A stretch of DNA of 64,000 nucleotides from Bacillota bacterium (lineage in GTDB: Bacteria > Bacillota > Clostridia > Clostridiales > Clostridiaceae), in NCBI GenBank assembly GCA_030706015.1, contig JAUZPI010000015.1, positions 1 through 64,000 on the forward strand. The letters are read 5' to 3'. A program made the translations under genes and the position numbers. The notes under the pieces are model-generated. The model was not told the DNA's origin and searched no databases. It saw only the letters and a list, made by a program, of their open reading frames with translations. Positions 33,914-41,320 of this stretch are shown in pieces; position 1 is the first letter of the stretch; each line of letters begins with the position of its first letter.

Positions 33914-34786
33914 TTACTCATTTAAAAAATTATTTTTAAAATAATTAACAGTAAAGTCACGAAATAATCTAACAGTTTGTTTCATGTATCTATCTTCTGG
34001 CCAAGATAAATGTATGGTTCGTTTACAAATAGGATCTTCTATATGGAGTAAAGTTATATGTGAGCTTTTAGCGTCCCTCCATGAAATTGATGGGATAAAA
34101 GCAACTCCTTGGCCAGCTTTTATCAATCCTCTAACCGTAGCAGGGTCATCGCTTTCAAATATAACATTAGGTATAAAACCGGCACTATAGCAGAGGTAAT
34201 CAGTAATTTTTCTTAAATCCTTCCCCTTCTCTAAGCTAATAAACTTTTCATTTGAAGCTTCTGATAATCGTATACTGTTTCTGCTTGCTAGAGGGTGGTT
34301 TACTGGAACCGCTAAAAAGATTTCCTCGGTCATTAATGAAGCAAAATTTGATTTTGCTATTTCCGTTGGGAAAGAAGAAATACATAAGTCAAATGATGGT
34401 TTAGAAGAAGATTCTTGTGGATGCTGTATAAGTTGAAAAGAAATGCTTGGATAAGTAGTACTGAATAATGACAAAAGTTCTGGCAGCATACTAGATGCTG
34501 ATAATACCGCTAACTTAATATTTCCAAAAGGTTTATCGCTTAAATCTGCCAATTCTATTTTTCCATCCTCTAATGCTGATAGAGCTATATTAACTTTGTT
34601 TAGAAATATTTCACCATATTCATTTAACTCAACACTTTTCCCGTGTCTGTCAAATAAAACTACTCCTAGTTCTTTTTCAAGCTGAGATATAGTTTTGCTG
34701 AGGGAAGGCTGAGGAATATTTAATTCCAGCGCTGCCCGTGAAATATGATTTAGCTGTGCTGCCCTTTGAAAATATTTTAATTGCAA
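33914..34786 (-). CDS. LysR family transcriptional regulator
   Basis: This 290-residue regulator has an N-terminal winged HTH (LKYFQRAAQLNHISRAALELNIPQPSLSKTISQLEKELGVVLFDR) and a LysR substrate-binding domain (about 90-285). It diverges from the carboxylesterase gene 161 bp away, which it probably controls. The TTG used as start has no ribosome binding site at proper distance; AGGGGGG stands 7 nt before an in-frame ATA three codons upstream (34795), which would give the typical N-terminus MELLQLKYF. The true start may therefore be AUA. Confidence 0.88.
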   Translation of the reverse strand: MQLKYFQRAAQLNHISRAALELNIPQPSLSKTISQLEKELGVVLFDRHGKSVELNEYGEIFLNKVNIALSALEDGKIELADLSDKPFGNIKLAVLSASSMLPELLSLFSTTYPSISFQLIQHPQESSSKPSFDLCISSFPTEIAKSNFASLMTEEIFLAVPVNHPLASRNSIRLSEASNEKFISLEKGKDLRKITDYLCYSAGFIPNVIFESDDPATVRGLIKAGQGVAFIPSISWRDAKSSHITLLHIEDPICKRTIHLSWPEDRYMKQTVRLFRDFTVNYFKNNFLNE

Positions 34787-34947
34787 TAACTCTATGACAA
34801 ATCCCCCCTAATTATATATATTGTAATATATATGTATTATACATAATTATATATTAGACGTTATATATGATACAAGTATATAATGGAGATATTACGTAAA
34901 TAAAAACTTCACGCCTGCTTCGGGCAATACAAAAGGAGGAACTCACT

Positions 34948-36420
34948 TTGATTGTTAACACAACATACGGCGGAATAGAAGGAATAAAAGAAAGCTCTGT
35001 TTTTACATTCAAGGGAATTCCATATGCAAAGCCACCAATTGGTCCACTTAGATTCAGCAGACCAGAAAAACCAGAACCTTGGAATGGAATCTTTCAAGCT
35101 AAAGATTTTGGATACAGGGCTATACAACAAAATTCCTTTGCAGCTAATGACCTACCTGAAACTTCTGAGGATTGTCTCACTTTAAATATTGCAACCACCA
35201 GTGTAGAGAAAAGTAATAAACCCGTAGTTGTCTGGATCCATGGTGGACAATTTACCTATGGTTCAGGCTTGGATTATTTCTATAAAGGTATTAACTTTGT
35301 TAGGAATGGAGATATAGTTTTTCTAACTGTCAATTATAGACTTGGCGCCCTTGGATTCCTACACTTGGGCAACCAATTAGGTGAAAACTATGAAGCTTCA
35401 GGCAACTGCGGCATTTTAGATATTATCGAAGCTCTTCAATGGGTTAAAGAAAATATATCACACTTTGGCGGAAATCCTGATAATGTAACAATAATGGGCG
35501 AATCAGCAGGAGGAAAATGCGCAGCCAGCTTACTTATTATTCCCGAAGCTAAAGGTCTTTTTCATAAAGCCATTATTGAGAGTGGCTCTATACAAGCTAT
35601 TCGCGATAAACAAACAGCAGCACGAATCACTAGCAGACTGCTAAAAGAATTACGATTAAGTGAGGATGAGGCATTTAAATTAAAAACTATTCCTGCAAAA
35701 GATATTCTAGAAGCTCAAAATAGAATAGCTCCAGGGATAGAAGGATTGCACATATTCGGACCAGTGATAGATAATAAAATCATTGTAGAGTCTCCGCTAA
35801 ATATTATTCGTAAAGGTAATGCGAATAAAGTAAAGGTACTAATTGGAACAAACAAAGACGAATGTAATCTATTTACTGCAACAAATGATAGATTAGCAAA
35901 TAAAGATAGAGAATTAGTTTCCAAATTATTTGGAGTTAACAGTCACATAGTATGGCGTGCATATGAAAATTCTTGTAAGGATACGTTAGAATCTGCAGCG
36001 TGGAATGAAGTACTGACTGATTATATTTACAGAATAGCGTCAACACGGCTTATGAATGTGCTTGCTGAAATGGGTTGGGATGTTTGGGCATATAGATTTG
36101 ATTTTCAGAGTTCTATAGGTGCTGTCCATGCTATGGAGTTACCTTTCATATTTATTAACTTTGAATTAGAGTATGATTTCTTGAAACAACTTGGACTCTC
36201 ACCTACAGACTTTCAGCTAAATAAATTAGGTAAGATAATGCATAATGCATGGATTTCTTTTATAAAGGAAGGAAATCCTCATACAAAAGAAATATCAAAT
36301 TGGAATAAATATAGTACAGATAGAAAAGAACTCATGGTTTTTGATAAAAATTGCAGAATGGATACTTTTAAGGATTTGCGTGAGGATGAACTCTTTCCTG
36401 ATCAGGTGCTAACTTTATAA
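34948..36420 (+). CDS. type-B carboxylesterase (para-nitrobenzyl esterase family)
   Basis: This 490-residue alpha/beta hydrolase (PF00135) has FKGIPYAKPPIGPLRF near the start, SEDCLTLNI, PVVVWIHGGQFTYGSG (oxyanion hole), the nucleophile motif VTIMGESAGGKCAASLL, Glu in GTNKDECNLF and His in GAVHAMELPFIF. The catalytic set is complete. It starts with TTG after GGAGGAACTCACT. There is no signal peptide, so it acts in the cytosol. It follows the divergent LysR gene; the natural ester is unknown. Confidence 0.9.
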   Translation: MIVNTTYGGIEGIKESSVFTFKGIPYAKPPIGPLRFSRPEKPEPWNGIFQAKDFGYRAIQQNSFAANDLPETSEDCLTLNIATTSVEKSNKPVVVWIHGGQFTYGSGLDYFYKGINFVRNGDIVFLTVNYRLGALGFLHLGNQLGENYEASGNCGILDIIEALQWVKENISHFGGNPDNVTIMGESAGGKCAASLLIIPEAKGLFHKAIIESGSIQAIRDKQTAARITSRLLKELRLSEDEAFKLKTIPAKDILEAQNRIAPGIEGLHIFGPVIDNKIIVESPLNIIRKGNANKVKVLIGTNKDECNLFTATNDRLANKDRELVSKLFGVNSHIVWRAYENSCKDTLESAAWNEVLTDYIYRIASTRLMNVLAEMGWDVWAYRFDFQSSIGAVHAMELPFIFINFELEYDFLKQLGLSPTDFQLNKLGKIMHNAWISFIKEGNPHTKEISNWNKYSTDRKELMVFDKNCRMDTFKDLREDELFPDQVLTL

Positions 36421-36451
36421 ATAATCTAATCATTTTGAGATAACGTTTAAG

Positions 36452-36766
36452 GTGGTGATTAACATAGACCTATTGCTTTTCAAATACAAAGGAGAAAAAC
36501 CTTTACCAAAGACTGTTCAGGTAGGAGCCTCTGCCTTTGGAGACTTAGAAGTTCTAATGGAACCTCACAAAGGAGAACATTGCCTTGTGGTTGTAAAAAG
36601 CAATGTTTATAACTTTTTTGGCGCCTGGGAATCTATATTAAATAAATTCTTTAATTCCATGAATATAGTTGCATATGTAGAAATTAACGATTTTGGAGCT
36701 CCCCCAGCAATTATTACTATGAGATTATTACAAGCCGTAGAGTTAAGTTGCTGCAAAGACGATTGA
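36452..36766 (+). CDS. MdcC-like protein (malonate decarboxylase ACP family), orphan
   Basis: The sequence matches the malonate decarboxylase acyl-carrier subunit: LLFKYKGEKPLPKTVQVGASAFGDLEVLMEP, then EINDFGAPPAIITMRLLQAVE. In MdcC the prosthetic group is on the Ser in GSGDLE; here the residue before GDLE is Phe, with a Ser two positions earlier. No other mdc genes are nearby. Start choice is uncertain: GTG codons at 36452 and 36455 lie inside a strong ribosome binding site (AAGGTGGTGATT), and the in-frame ATA at 36464 is best spaced and gives MDLLLFKYK. It lies 31 bp after the esterase gene, probably the same operon. Confidence 0.75.
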   Translation: MVINIDLLLFKYKGEKPLPKTVQVGASAFGDLEVLMEPHKGEHCLVVVKSNVYNFFGAWESILNKFFNSMNIVAYVEINDFGAPPAIITMRLLQAVELSCCKDD

Positions 36767-36883
36767 GAATAACTTTAACATACTTGAATAAGATGGAACT
36801 CATAGGCAGAATTTTGGAAATGGTGCAGATGCATTTCCAGTGACACGCTTTCAAGTTAACCTGCACCATGCCAAACCAAATTC

Positions 36884-37036
36884 CTATTTCTCTTTTTGTA
36901 GGCTATTTATAACATTGGACAGTGTGGTAATGCTGTTAGTTAAATTCTCAAGCTTTCCTTCTATCCTTACTAATAGATATACAGAAATAGCAATAGGAAA
37001 CCCAACATTTCCAACCAAGGTTACAATGTTATCCAT
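36884..37036 (-). CDS. YvrJ family small protein
   Basis: This 50-residue protein reads MDNIVTLVGNVGFPIAISVY followed by LLVRIEGKLENLTNSITTL, the pattern of the YvrJ family (PF12841), with one predicted TM helix at residues 5-22 and a short cytosolic helix. AGGAGTGATGGT precedes the ATG. The function is unknown; in Bacillus yvrJ is linked to the sigma-O system and in clostridia to phage-like or bacteriocin-like small ORFs. It is alone here. A longer frame on the other strand is its shadow. Confidence 0.85.
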   Translation of the reverse strand: MDNIVTLVGNVGFPIAISVYLLVRIEGKLENLTNSITTLSNVINSLQKEK

Positions 37037-37085
37037 ACCATCACTCCTCTCAACTTCTAAATATGCAGGATTGTGTTTGCATATA

Positions 37086-37134
37086 AATAGAGCTAGCCCC
37101 CTATAGGTTTTACCTAATTAGGACTAGCTCTATT
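37086..37134. terminator. hairpin between the YvrJ and DUF1836 genes
   Basis: AATAGAGCTAG (37086-37096) pairs perfectly with CTAGCTCTATT (37124-37134). It lies directly after the DUF1836 stop on the minus strand; the T-run is weak. Confidence 0.5.
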
Positions 37135-37145
37135 CGAGTTAGGAA

Positions 37146-37736
37146 CTATTCTGCAAAATTATCTACGATTTCTTTAGCAACCTTTTTAATAATACTTGCT
37201 TGGGCTATTAAACTCATTACTATTAAAAATACCAATATTCTATCTTCATGTTCAGGACTTATTCTAGTTTCCTCAATAAAATTCTTAAATTGTTTTTCAT
37301 CAAAAAACTGTTTTGAAAAAAAGTCTTTAAAATGCTGCCTTTGTATTTCTGAAAACATCTTATAGGCATTTTTCCAGGTTATTATATCATCTTCATCATT
37401 ATTTATTTCATTAAATGCTAGGTTAAAAACCTTCTTTATCTCATCACTTGTTAGAACAGGCCTCATATAGCTTAATAATGCCAATTGAGCTAAATGCTCT
37501 TTTGTATACCCCCGCTTCTTGCCATCCTTGGGTTTAGATATGACCTCACTTTTTATATAATTCTGAATTACATTGTTTGTATATTTTTCTCCAGTAAACT
37601 TATCATTTAAGTAATCCGTAACCTGAGACAAAAACAAATCATAATTAGGGAGATCATCATAAGCTATCATATTATCTTCTGTTACCTTTTCAGCTAACTT
37701 TCTCACATTTTGCATATTGAATTTACTATTGTTCAT
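37146..37736 (-). CDS. DUF1836 family protein
   Basis: This 196-residue protein has the DUF1836 signature: LPNYDLFLSQVTDYLNDKF, YTNNVIQNYIKSEVISKPKDGKKRGYTKEHLAQLALLSYMRPVLTSDEIKKVFNLAFNEIN at about 28-115, and a hydrophobic C-terminal helix (ILVFLIVMSLIAQ). The family is common in Firmicutes; the N-terminal half resembles a MerR-like winged helix, so DNA binding is possible. The ATG follows GGGGAGAGTTTT. It stands alone with no helpful neighbours. Confidence 0.82.
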   Translation of the reverse strand: MNNSKFNMQNVRKLAEKVTEDNMIAYDDLPNYDLFLSQVTDYLNDKFTGEKYTNNVIQNYIKSEVISKPKDGKKRGYTKEHLAQLALLSYMRPVLTSDEIKKVFNLAFNEINNDEDDIITWKNAYKMFSEIQRQHFKDFFSKQFFDEKQFKNFIEETRISPEHEDRILVFLIVMSLIAQASIIKKVAKEIVDNFAE

Positions 37737-38020
37737 AAAACTCTCCCCTTTGTTATTCTACTATAAATACATTATAGGTTATATAAAACCACATTACAAG
37801 TTAATATATGCAAAATATTATTCCAAAAACAAGAGCAAACAAGAGATATATCACGTAATACAAAGGTATAGCTTGTTTATTAATCCTTGTTCAATATTTC
37901 ACTAATACAAGAGTTAATTTTAAAGTTGTAATATGGTATTAGATACCGTATAATAATCACATAGTTTGATTCTTACATAATTTAGTATATAATATATATT
38001 GAATAGTAAGTGACTCATCT

Positions 38021-38548
38021 ATGGAGGTGTGGAAAATTAAGAAGAAACGCATCATTCTAGTGTTTTTATTAACTTTTATCTTTATAACTACGAATATAAT
38101 TACACCAAGTATTTTAAGTTCTAATCATGGCAATAAATTTAATACTGTATATGCTGCACCAAAAGGCGGGTTTCACTCTGGAAGCTTTAGCAGCGGCTCT
38201 TCGAAGTCATCCGGTTCTTCAAAATCTTCTGGTTCTTCAAGTTCAGGAGGTTATAAGTCTGGAAGCTTCAGTAGCGGTTCCTCTAAATCTTCCGGTTCCA
38301 GCAGCTCATCAGGTTCCTCTAAGTCCTATGGGTCCGGTAGCTCTAGCGGCTCCAGTAGTTCTAGCAGCGGAAACTCAGGAACAAAACGTTCCTTTATACC
38401 AATACCTATACCAATACCATTCTCGTCTCATAGCTATGGTGGTGGATATTACGGTGGGTATAGCCCCTTTGGTGGTTTCATCAAGTTTATACTATTTATA
38501 ATTTTAGTCATCATAATCTATAAATTCATCAAAAAATTAAGAAGATAA
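38021..38548 (+). CDS. Ser/Gly-rich membrane protein upstream of PspA
   Basis: The protein has an N-terminal TM/signal segment (IILVFLLTFIFITTNIITPSIL), a low-complexity Ser/Gly/Lys stretch with repeated GSSKSSGS and SGSFSSGS units (residues about 50-120), a Pro-Ile repeat, a Gly/Tyr-rich patch and a C-terminal TM helix ending in KKLRR. It resembles proteins encoded next to PspA/LemA genes in Firmicutes. The given ATG has no ribosome binding site; GGAGGTG sits 6-8 nt before an in-frame ATT (38036), which would start MKKKRIILVF. It is 21 bp before pspA, probably one operon. Confidence 0.75.
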   Translation: MEVWKIKKKRIILVFLLTFIFITTNIITPSILSSNHGNKFNTVYAAPKGGFHSGSFSSGSSKSSGSSKSSGSSSSGGYKSGSFSSGSSKSSGSSSSSGSSKSYGSGSSSGSSSSSSGNSGTKRSFIPIPIPIPFSSHSYGGGYYGGYSPFGGFIKFILFIILVIIIYKFIKKLRR

Positions 38549-38569
38549 TAATTTAGGAGGTTTTTTATT

Positions 38570-39286
38570 ATGGGAGTAATGGGAAGAATATCAAACATGT
38601 TTAGGGCAAAGGTTAACAGTACCTTAGATGAGATGGAGAATCCAATTGAATTACTAGACCAAAAGGTTAGAGACATGGAGAAGAGTCTGAATGATGCAAA
38701 AGTTTCATCAGCACAGATATTAGGTAATGTTCATGAAATTGAAAAGAAAATTGAGAAGGCAAAGCTTGAAGCTCAGGATTTTGATAATAAGGTTAAACTA
38801 GCTCTTCAAGCAGGTAATGAAGATTTAGCCAAAAGAGCTCTTGCAAAGAAACTTGAGGCAGACCAAAGGTATGAATCTCTACAGAAAAGCTATGCAGATG
38901 CAAACGCAAAAGCTTCTGCTATAAAAACTAAATTAAGAGAGCTTGAGGCAGAAATCGAAAAGACTAGAAACTATAGAGATGAAGCTTCTGCAAGATATAA
39001 AAATGCTGAAGCAGCAAAACAAGTAAATGAAGTTCTTGCAAATGTTGACGCAGGTACAAATAAAATAAACATAGATGATATCGAAAGAAAAATCCAGAGA
39101 AAAGAAGCTTTAGCTGAAGGTTTAGCTGATCTTCAAACTGATAATTCTTTAGATAAAGAGTTTGAAAAATTAGATGAGATAAACCTTGATGCTGAACTTG
39201 CTAAATATAAATCTGGCGGTACTTCTGCTTCATCATCTACAAATTCATCCTTAGATGCAGAACTTGAAAAATATAAACAAAACTAA
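38570..39286 (+). CDS. PspA/IM30 family envelope-stress protein
   Basis: This 238-residue protein is almost entirely coiled coil: MGVMGRISNMFRAKVNSTLDEMENPIELLDQKVRDMEKSLNDAK at the start is the amphipathic membrane-binding helix and PspA core, and long helices run to about residue 190. PspA/IM30/LiaH proteins assemble on stressed membranes and limit leakage. The C-terminus has a repeated LDAELxKYK motif. AGGAGG precedes the start. It forms an operon with the Ser-rich protein before it and perhaps the Cys-rich protein after it. Confidence 0.92.
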   Translation: MGVMGRISNMFRAKVNSTLDEMENPIELLDQKVRDMEKSLNDAKVSSAQILGNVHEIEKKIEKAKLEAQDFDNKVKLALQAGNEDLAKRALAKKLEADQRYESLQKSYADANAKASAIKTKLRELEAEIEKTRNYRDEASARYKNAEAAKQVNEVLANVDAGTNKINIDDIERKIQRKEALAEGLADLQTDNSLDKEFEKLDEINLDAELAKYKSGGTSASSSTNSSLDAELEKYKQN

Positions 39287-39300
39287 TAGCTCTATTTAAA

Positions 39301-39323
39301 AAGAATTGCCTTTGGCAATTCTT
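39301..39323 (+). terminator. hairpin after pspA
   Basis: AAGAATTGCC-TTT-GGCAATTCTT is a perfect 10-bp stem 15 bp after the pspA stop. The following T-run is short (TTTGACTTT), so it may reduce rather than end transcription into the next gene. Confidence 0.55.
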
Positions 39324-39355
39324 TGACTTTCAAAATAAAATATTTATGAGGAGTA

Positions 39356-40030
39356 ATGTTAAAGGATATGAGTAAAACGCAAGAATTTGTAAAAAGTGAA
39401 AAGGATCGCTATGGCAAAATATTTGCTGATATTGCTTTCGGAGTGGATAATATTTCTGGACTTATTGATAAACAAGATCTTAATAACAGAAAATTTACAA
39501 CACGCATCGGAGTTTTAAAGAAATATCTACAACTATTAGATTCTGCAGAAGCAGAATCTAAACATAAATCTTTTTTAAGCAATCTATTTTCTGGAGACAA
39601 GTATGTAGACTTGCTTACAGATTATAAGCGAGAACATCGTGAAGATTTAACTCAACTTGAAAACTGTGCAAAGTGTGAATGCCTTAACTGCACAGCCCAA
39701 TGTAAGTTTGATAGCTGCAATGGCTGTACACAGGGCAGAAGAGTTGTCTACTGTAACCATCAAAGTACAAATGTATCTATAGATAACAGTGGCAAGCCTC
39801 TAGAACTTACAAATAATAATACTGGTGAAAGCGATCTTTATAAGATTCTAGCTTATATTCAAGATGCTAAAAAAGATAAACGCTATATAATTATTGAGAA
39901 TACTAGCAATGCAGAAAGATTCATATTATATTATTACCCTGGTATTTCTGAAGATACTTATGGCGAGATTACAGATGAAGAAGATTTCAATTTTGCTGCC
40001 TCAGCTTATGAAAATCTAGAAAGATCCTAA
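39356..40030 (+). CDS. unknown protein with a central Cys cluster, downstream of pspA
   Basis: I do not recognise this 224-residue protein. The first 95 residues are helical and charged. Residues about 99-127 carry many Cys in CxxC-like spacing (CAKCECLNC, CKFDSCNGC, then VVYC), fitting one or two zinc sites. The C-terminal third (YIIIENTSNAERFILYYYPG) looks like a small alpha/beta domain. The first ATG overlaps its ribosome binding site closely, and a second ATG at 39368 is possible. It probably belongs to the PspA stress operon. Confidence 0.7.
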   Translation: MLKDMSKTQEFVKSEKDRYGKIFADIAFGVDNISGLIDKQDLNNRKFTTRIGVLKKYLQLLDSAEAESKHKSFLSNLFSGDKYVDLLTDYKREHREDLTQLENCAKCECLNCTAQCKFDSCNGCTQGRRVVYCNHQSTNVSIDNSGKPLELTNNNTGESDLYKILAYIQDAKKDKRYIIIENTSNAERFILYYYPGISEDTYGEITDEEDFNFAASAYENLERS

Positions 40031-40160
40031 CATAATAATTAACAAGATAAATATTTAACAGCTTTCTTTAACGCATATTATGCCTATAAGTCATTTTTAT
40101 AGGATTGTATGCGTTTCTATTTGCTCTTAAAATGCCCATTAAACGTACAATCAGCATACT

Positions 40161-40313
40161 TTGTCCACATTATTCACATTTGTCCACAACTTCACGATTA
40201 TTATCCACATTTTTTGTGAATAAGTTAATAGATTCATCATATTATCCTCATATTTATCTTTAAATAATCTCTAATTTAATAAGTTTTCTTTAACCTTATC
40301 CACATTATCCACA
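40161..40313. other. cluster of DnaA boxes
   Basis: Within 153 bp there are five perfect TTATNCACA boxes (40170-40178, 40201-40209, 40296-40304 and 40305-40313 on plus; 40215-40223 on minus) and two one-mismatch TTGTCCACA boxes (40161-40169, 40180-40188). AT-rich DNA follows for 600 bp. dnaA is not in this window. It could be a DnaA-titration or regulatory cluster, or part of an origin. Confidence 0.75.
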
Positions 40314-40762
40314 AAACACGTGTTAATAACTTGTTTGTACCTTGTGTAAAAGTTTATAAATATAAATGATTCTTGGTTATTCATAAATTTATTTTTTTAC
40401 AAGTATATAATATAGCAATTTTAGGCATAATTAACTAATAAGGCTCCAGGTTTTTGAATAAATAAATCTAAAGCTACAATTAATATTTTGACCATATAAA
40501 AACAACAAAATTGTATTACAATATTTTCTTGATTTTTTTATTACGACTTTATGATATTAAACTTATTGACAGGTTATATTATAAGATATTCGACAATAAT
40601 TTCTACTTTACCATTTTATTGATTATATTTCATCATATTGGTAATAAGGTCATATTAGCCATTTATTGAATTAAAATACTTACATCAGCACTCCTAAGTA
40701 ATCGTTTACAATACTGATATATCAAGCTCTTAGTATTTATGAAAAATTTAGCGACTTCCTAT
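40314..40762. other. AT-rich gene-free DNA with one Spo0A box
   Basis: No gene or RNA pattern is visible. TTCGACA, the complement of the Spo0A box TGTCGAA, is at 40589-40595. The very high AT content next to DnaA boxes would ease strand opening, but no repeats typical of an unwinding element were found. Confidence 0.4.
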
Positions 40763-40772
40763 ATAAAATATA

Positions 40773-40801
40773 TTGACTTTTGAATTATATGGTAGTATAT
40801 T
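40773..40801 (+). promoter_or_regulatory. distal abrB promoter
   Basis: TTGACT (40773-40778), 17 bp spacer, TATATT (40796-40801). It is about 140 bp upstream of abrB. Confidence 0.6.
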
Positions 40802-40862
40802 AGCTTTAGATGGAATTTAGTAAGAAATTTGTAACTTAAGCTTATTTAAATTAAAATATGTA

Positions 40863-40912
40863 TTGACTTTTTATGTAATATTTGTTATTATTTAATTATC
40901 AGATATGTCGAA
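40863..40912 (+). promoter_or_regulatory. proximal abrB promoter with Spo0A box
   Basis: TTGACT (40863-40868), 17 bp spacer and TATTAT (40886-40891) form the proximal promoter. A perfect Spo0A box TGTCGAA is at 40906-40912, just after the expected transcription start, the position used for Spo0A repression of abrB in Bacillus. Confidence 0.72.
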
Positions 40913-40938
40913 CAGTGTAATTTAAGGAGGAAAATGAT

Positions 40939-41184
40939 ATGAAATCAACAGGTGTTGTAAGAAGAGTAGACGAACTAGGAAGAATAGTTATACCAATAGA
41001 ATTAAGAAGAACATTAAACATAGCTGAGAAGGATGCTTTAGAAATATACGTTGAAGGTGAACAAATAATCCTAAAGAAATATGAGCCAGCTTGTATCTTC
41101 TGCGGTGACGCAAGAGATGTTATTAATTATAAAGGTAAAAATATCTGCAAGAGTTGTTTATCAGAACTTAAAACAGACAAATAA
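40939..41184 (+). CDS. abrB: AbrB family transition-state regulator
   Basis: This 81-residue protein has the swapped-hairpin DNA-binding domain MKSTGVVRRVDELGRIVIPIELRRTLNIAEKDALEIYVEGEQIILKKY in residues 1-49, then a short zinc-finger-like tail with CIFCGD and CKSCL. AbrB controls stationary-phase, sporulation and solvent genes in clostridia. It has two consensus promoters and Spo0A boxes upstream, so phosphorylated Spo0A probably shuts it off. The start follows AAGGAGGAAAATGAT. The synteny with NlpC, rsmI and motAB genes matches the abrB310 locus of C. acetobutylicum, as I recall it. Confidence 0.93.
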   Translation: MKSTGVVRRVDELGRIVIPIELRRTLNIAEKDALEIYVEGEQIILKKYEPACIFCGDARDVINYKGKNICKSCLSELKTDK

Positions 41185-41226
41185 TTTACTACAGAAGAAT
41201 ACGAGTAGTAATAACCCATATCCCCT

Positions 41227-41256
41227 CCACATGGTTATATCCATGTGGATTTTTTT
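41227..41256 (+). terminator. abrB terminator
   Basis: CCACATGG (41227-41234) and CCATGTGG (41241-41248) form an 8-bp stem followed by eight T residues. Confidence 0.88.
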
Positions 41257-41275
41257 TATTTTAGAATATAAAAAA

Positions 41276-41306
41276 ACAAGCTAAATTAATTATAATTTAG
41301 CTTGTC
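41276..41306 (-). terminator. terminator of the NlpC/P60 gene
   Basis: On the minus strand ACAAGCTAAATTA pairs with TAATTTAGCTTGT and is followed by seven T residues. Confidence 0.85.
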
Positions 41307-41320
41307 CTATATTTAATCTC

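Noticed and set aside
36840..37106. Plus-strand open frame of about 88 codons
   Set aside because: It is antisense to a clear YvrJ-family gene with a good ribosome binding site on the minus strand and has no site of its own.
38162..38380. CRISPR array or tandem DNA repeat
   Set aside because: The repeats are imperfect Ser/Gly codon repeats in a coding sequence, without spacers of regular length.
38127..38501. Second plus-strand frame of 124 codons inside the Ser-rich gene
   Set aside because: It arises from the repetitive Ser/Gly codons read in another frame and has no ribosome binding site.
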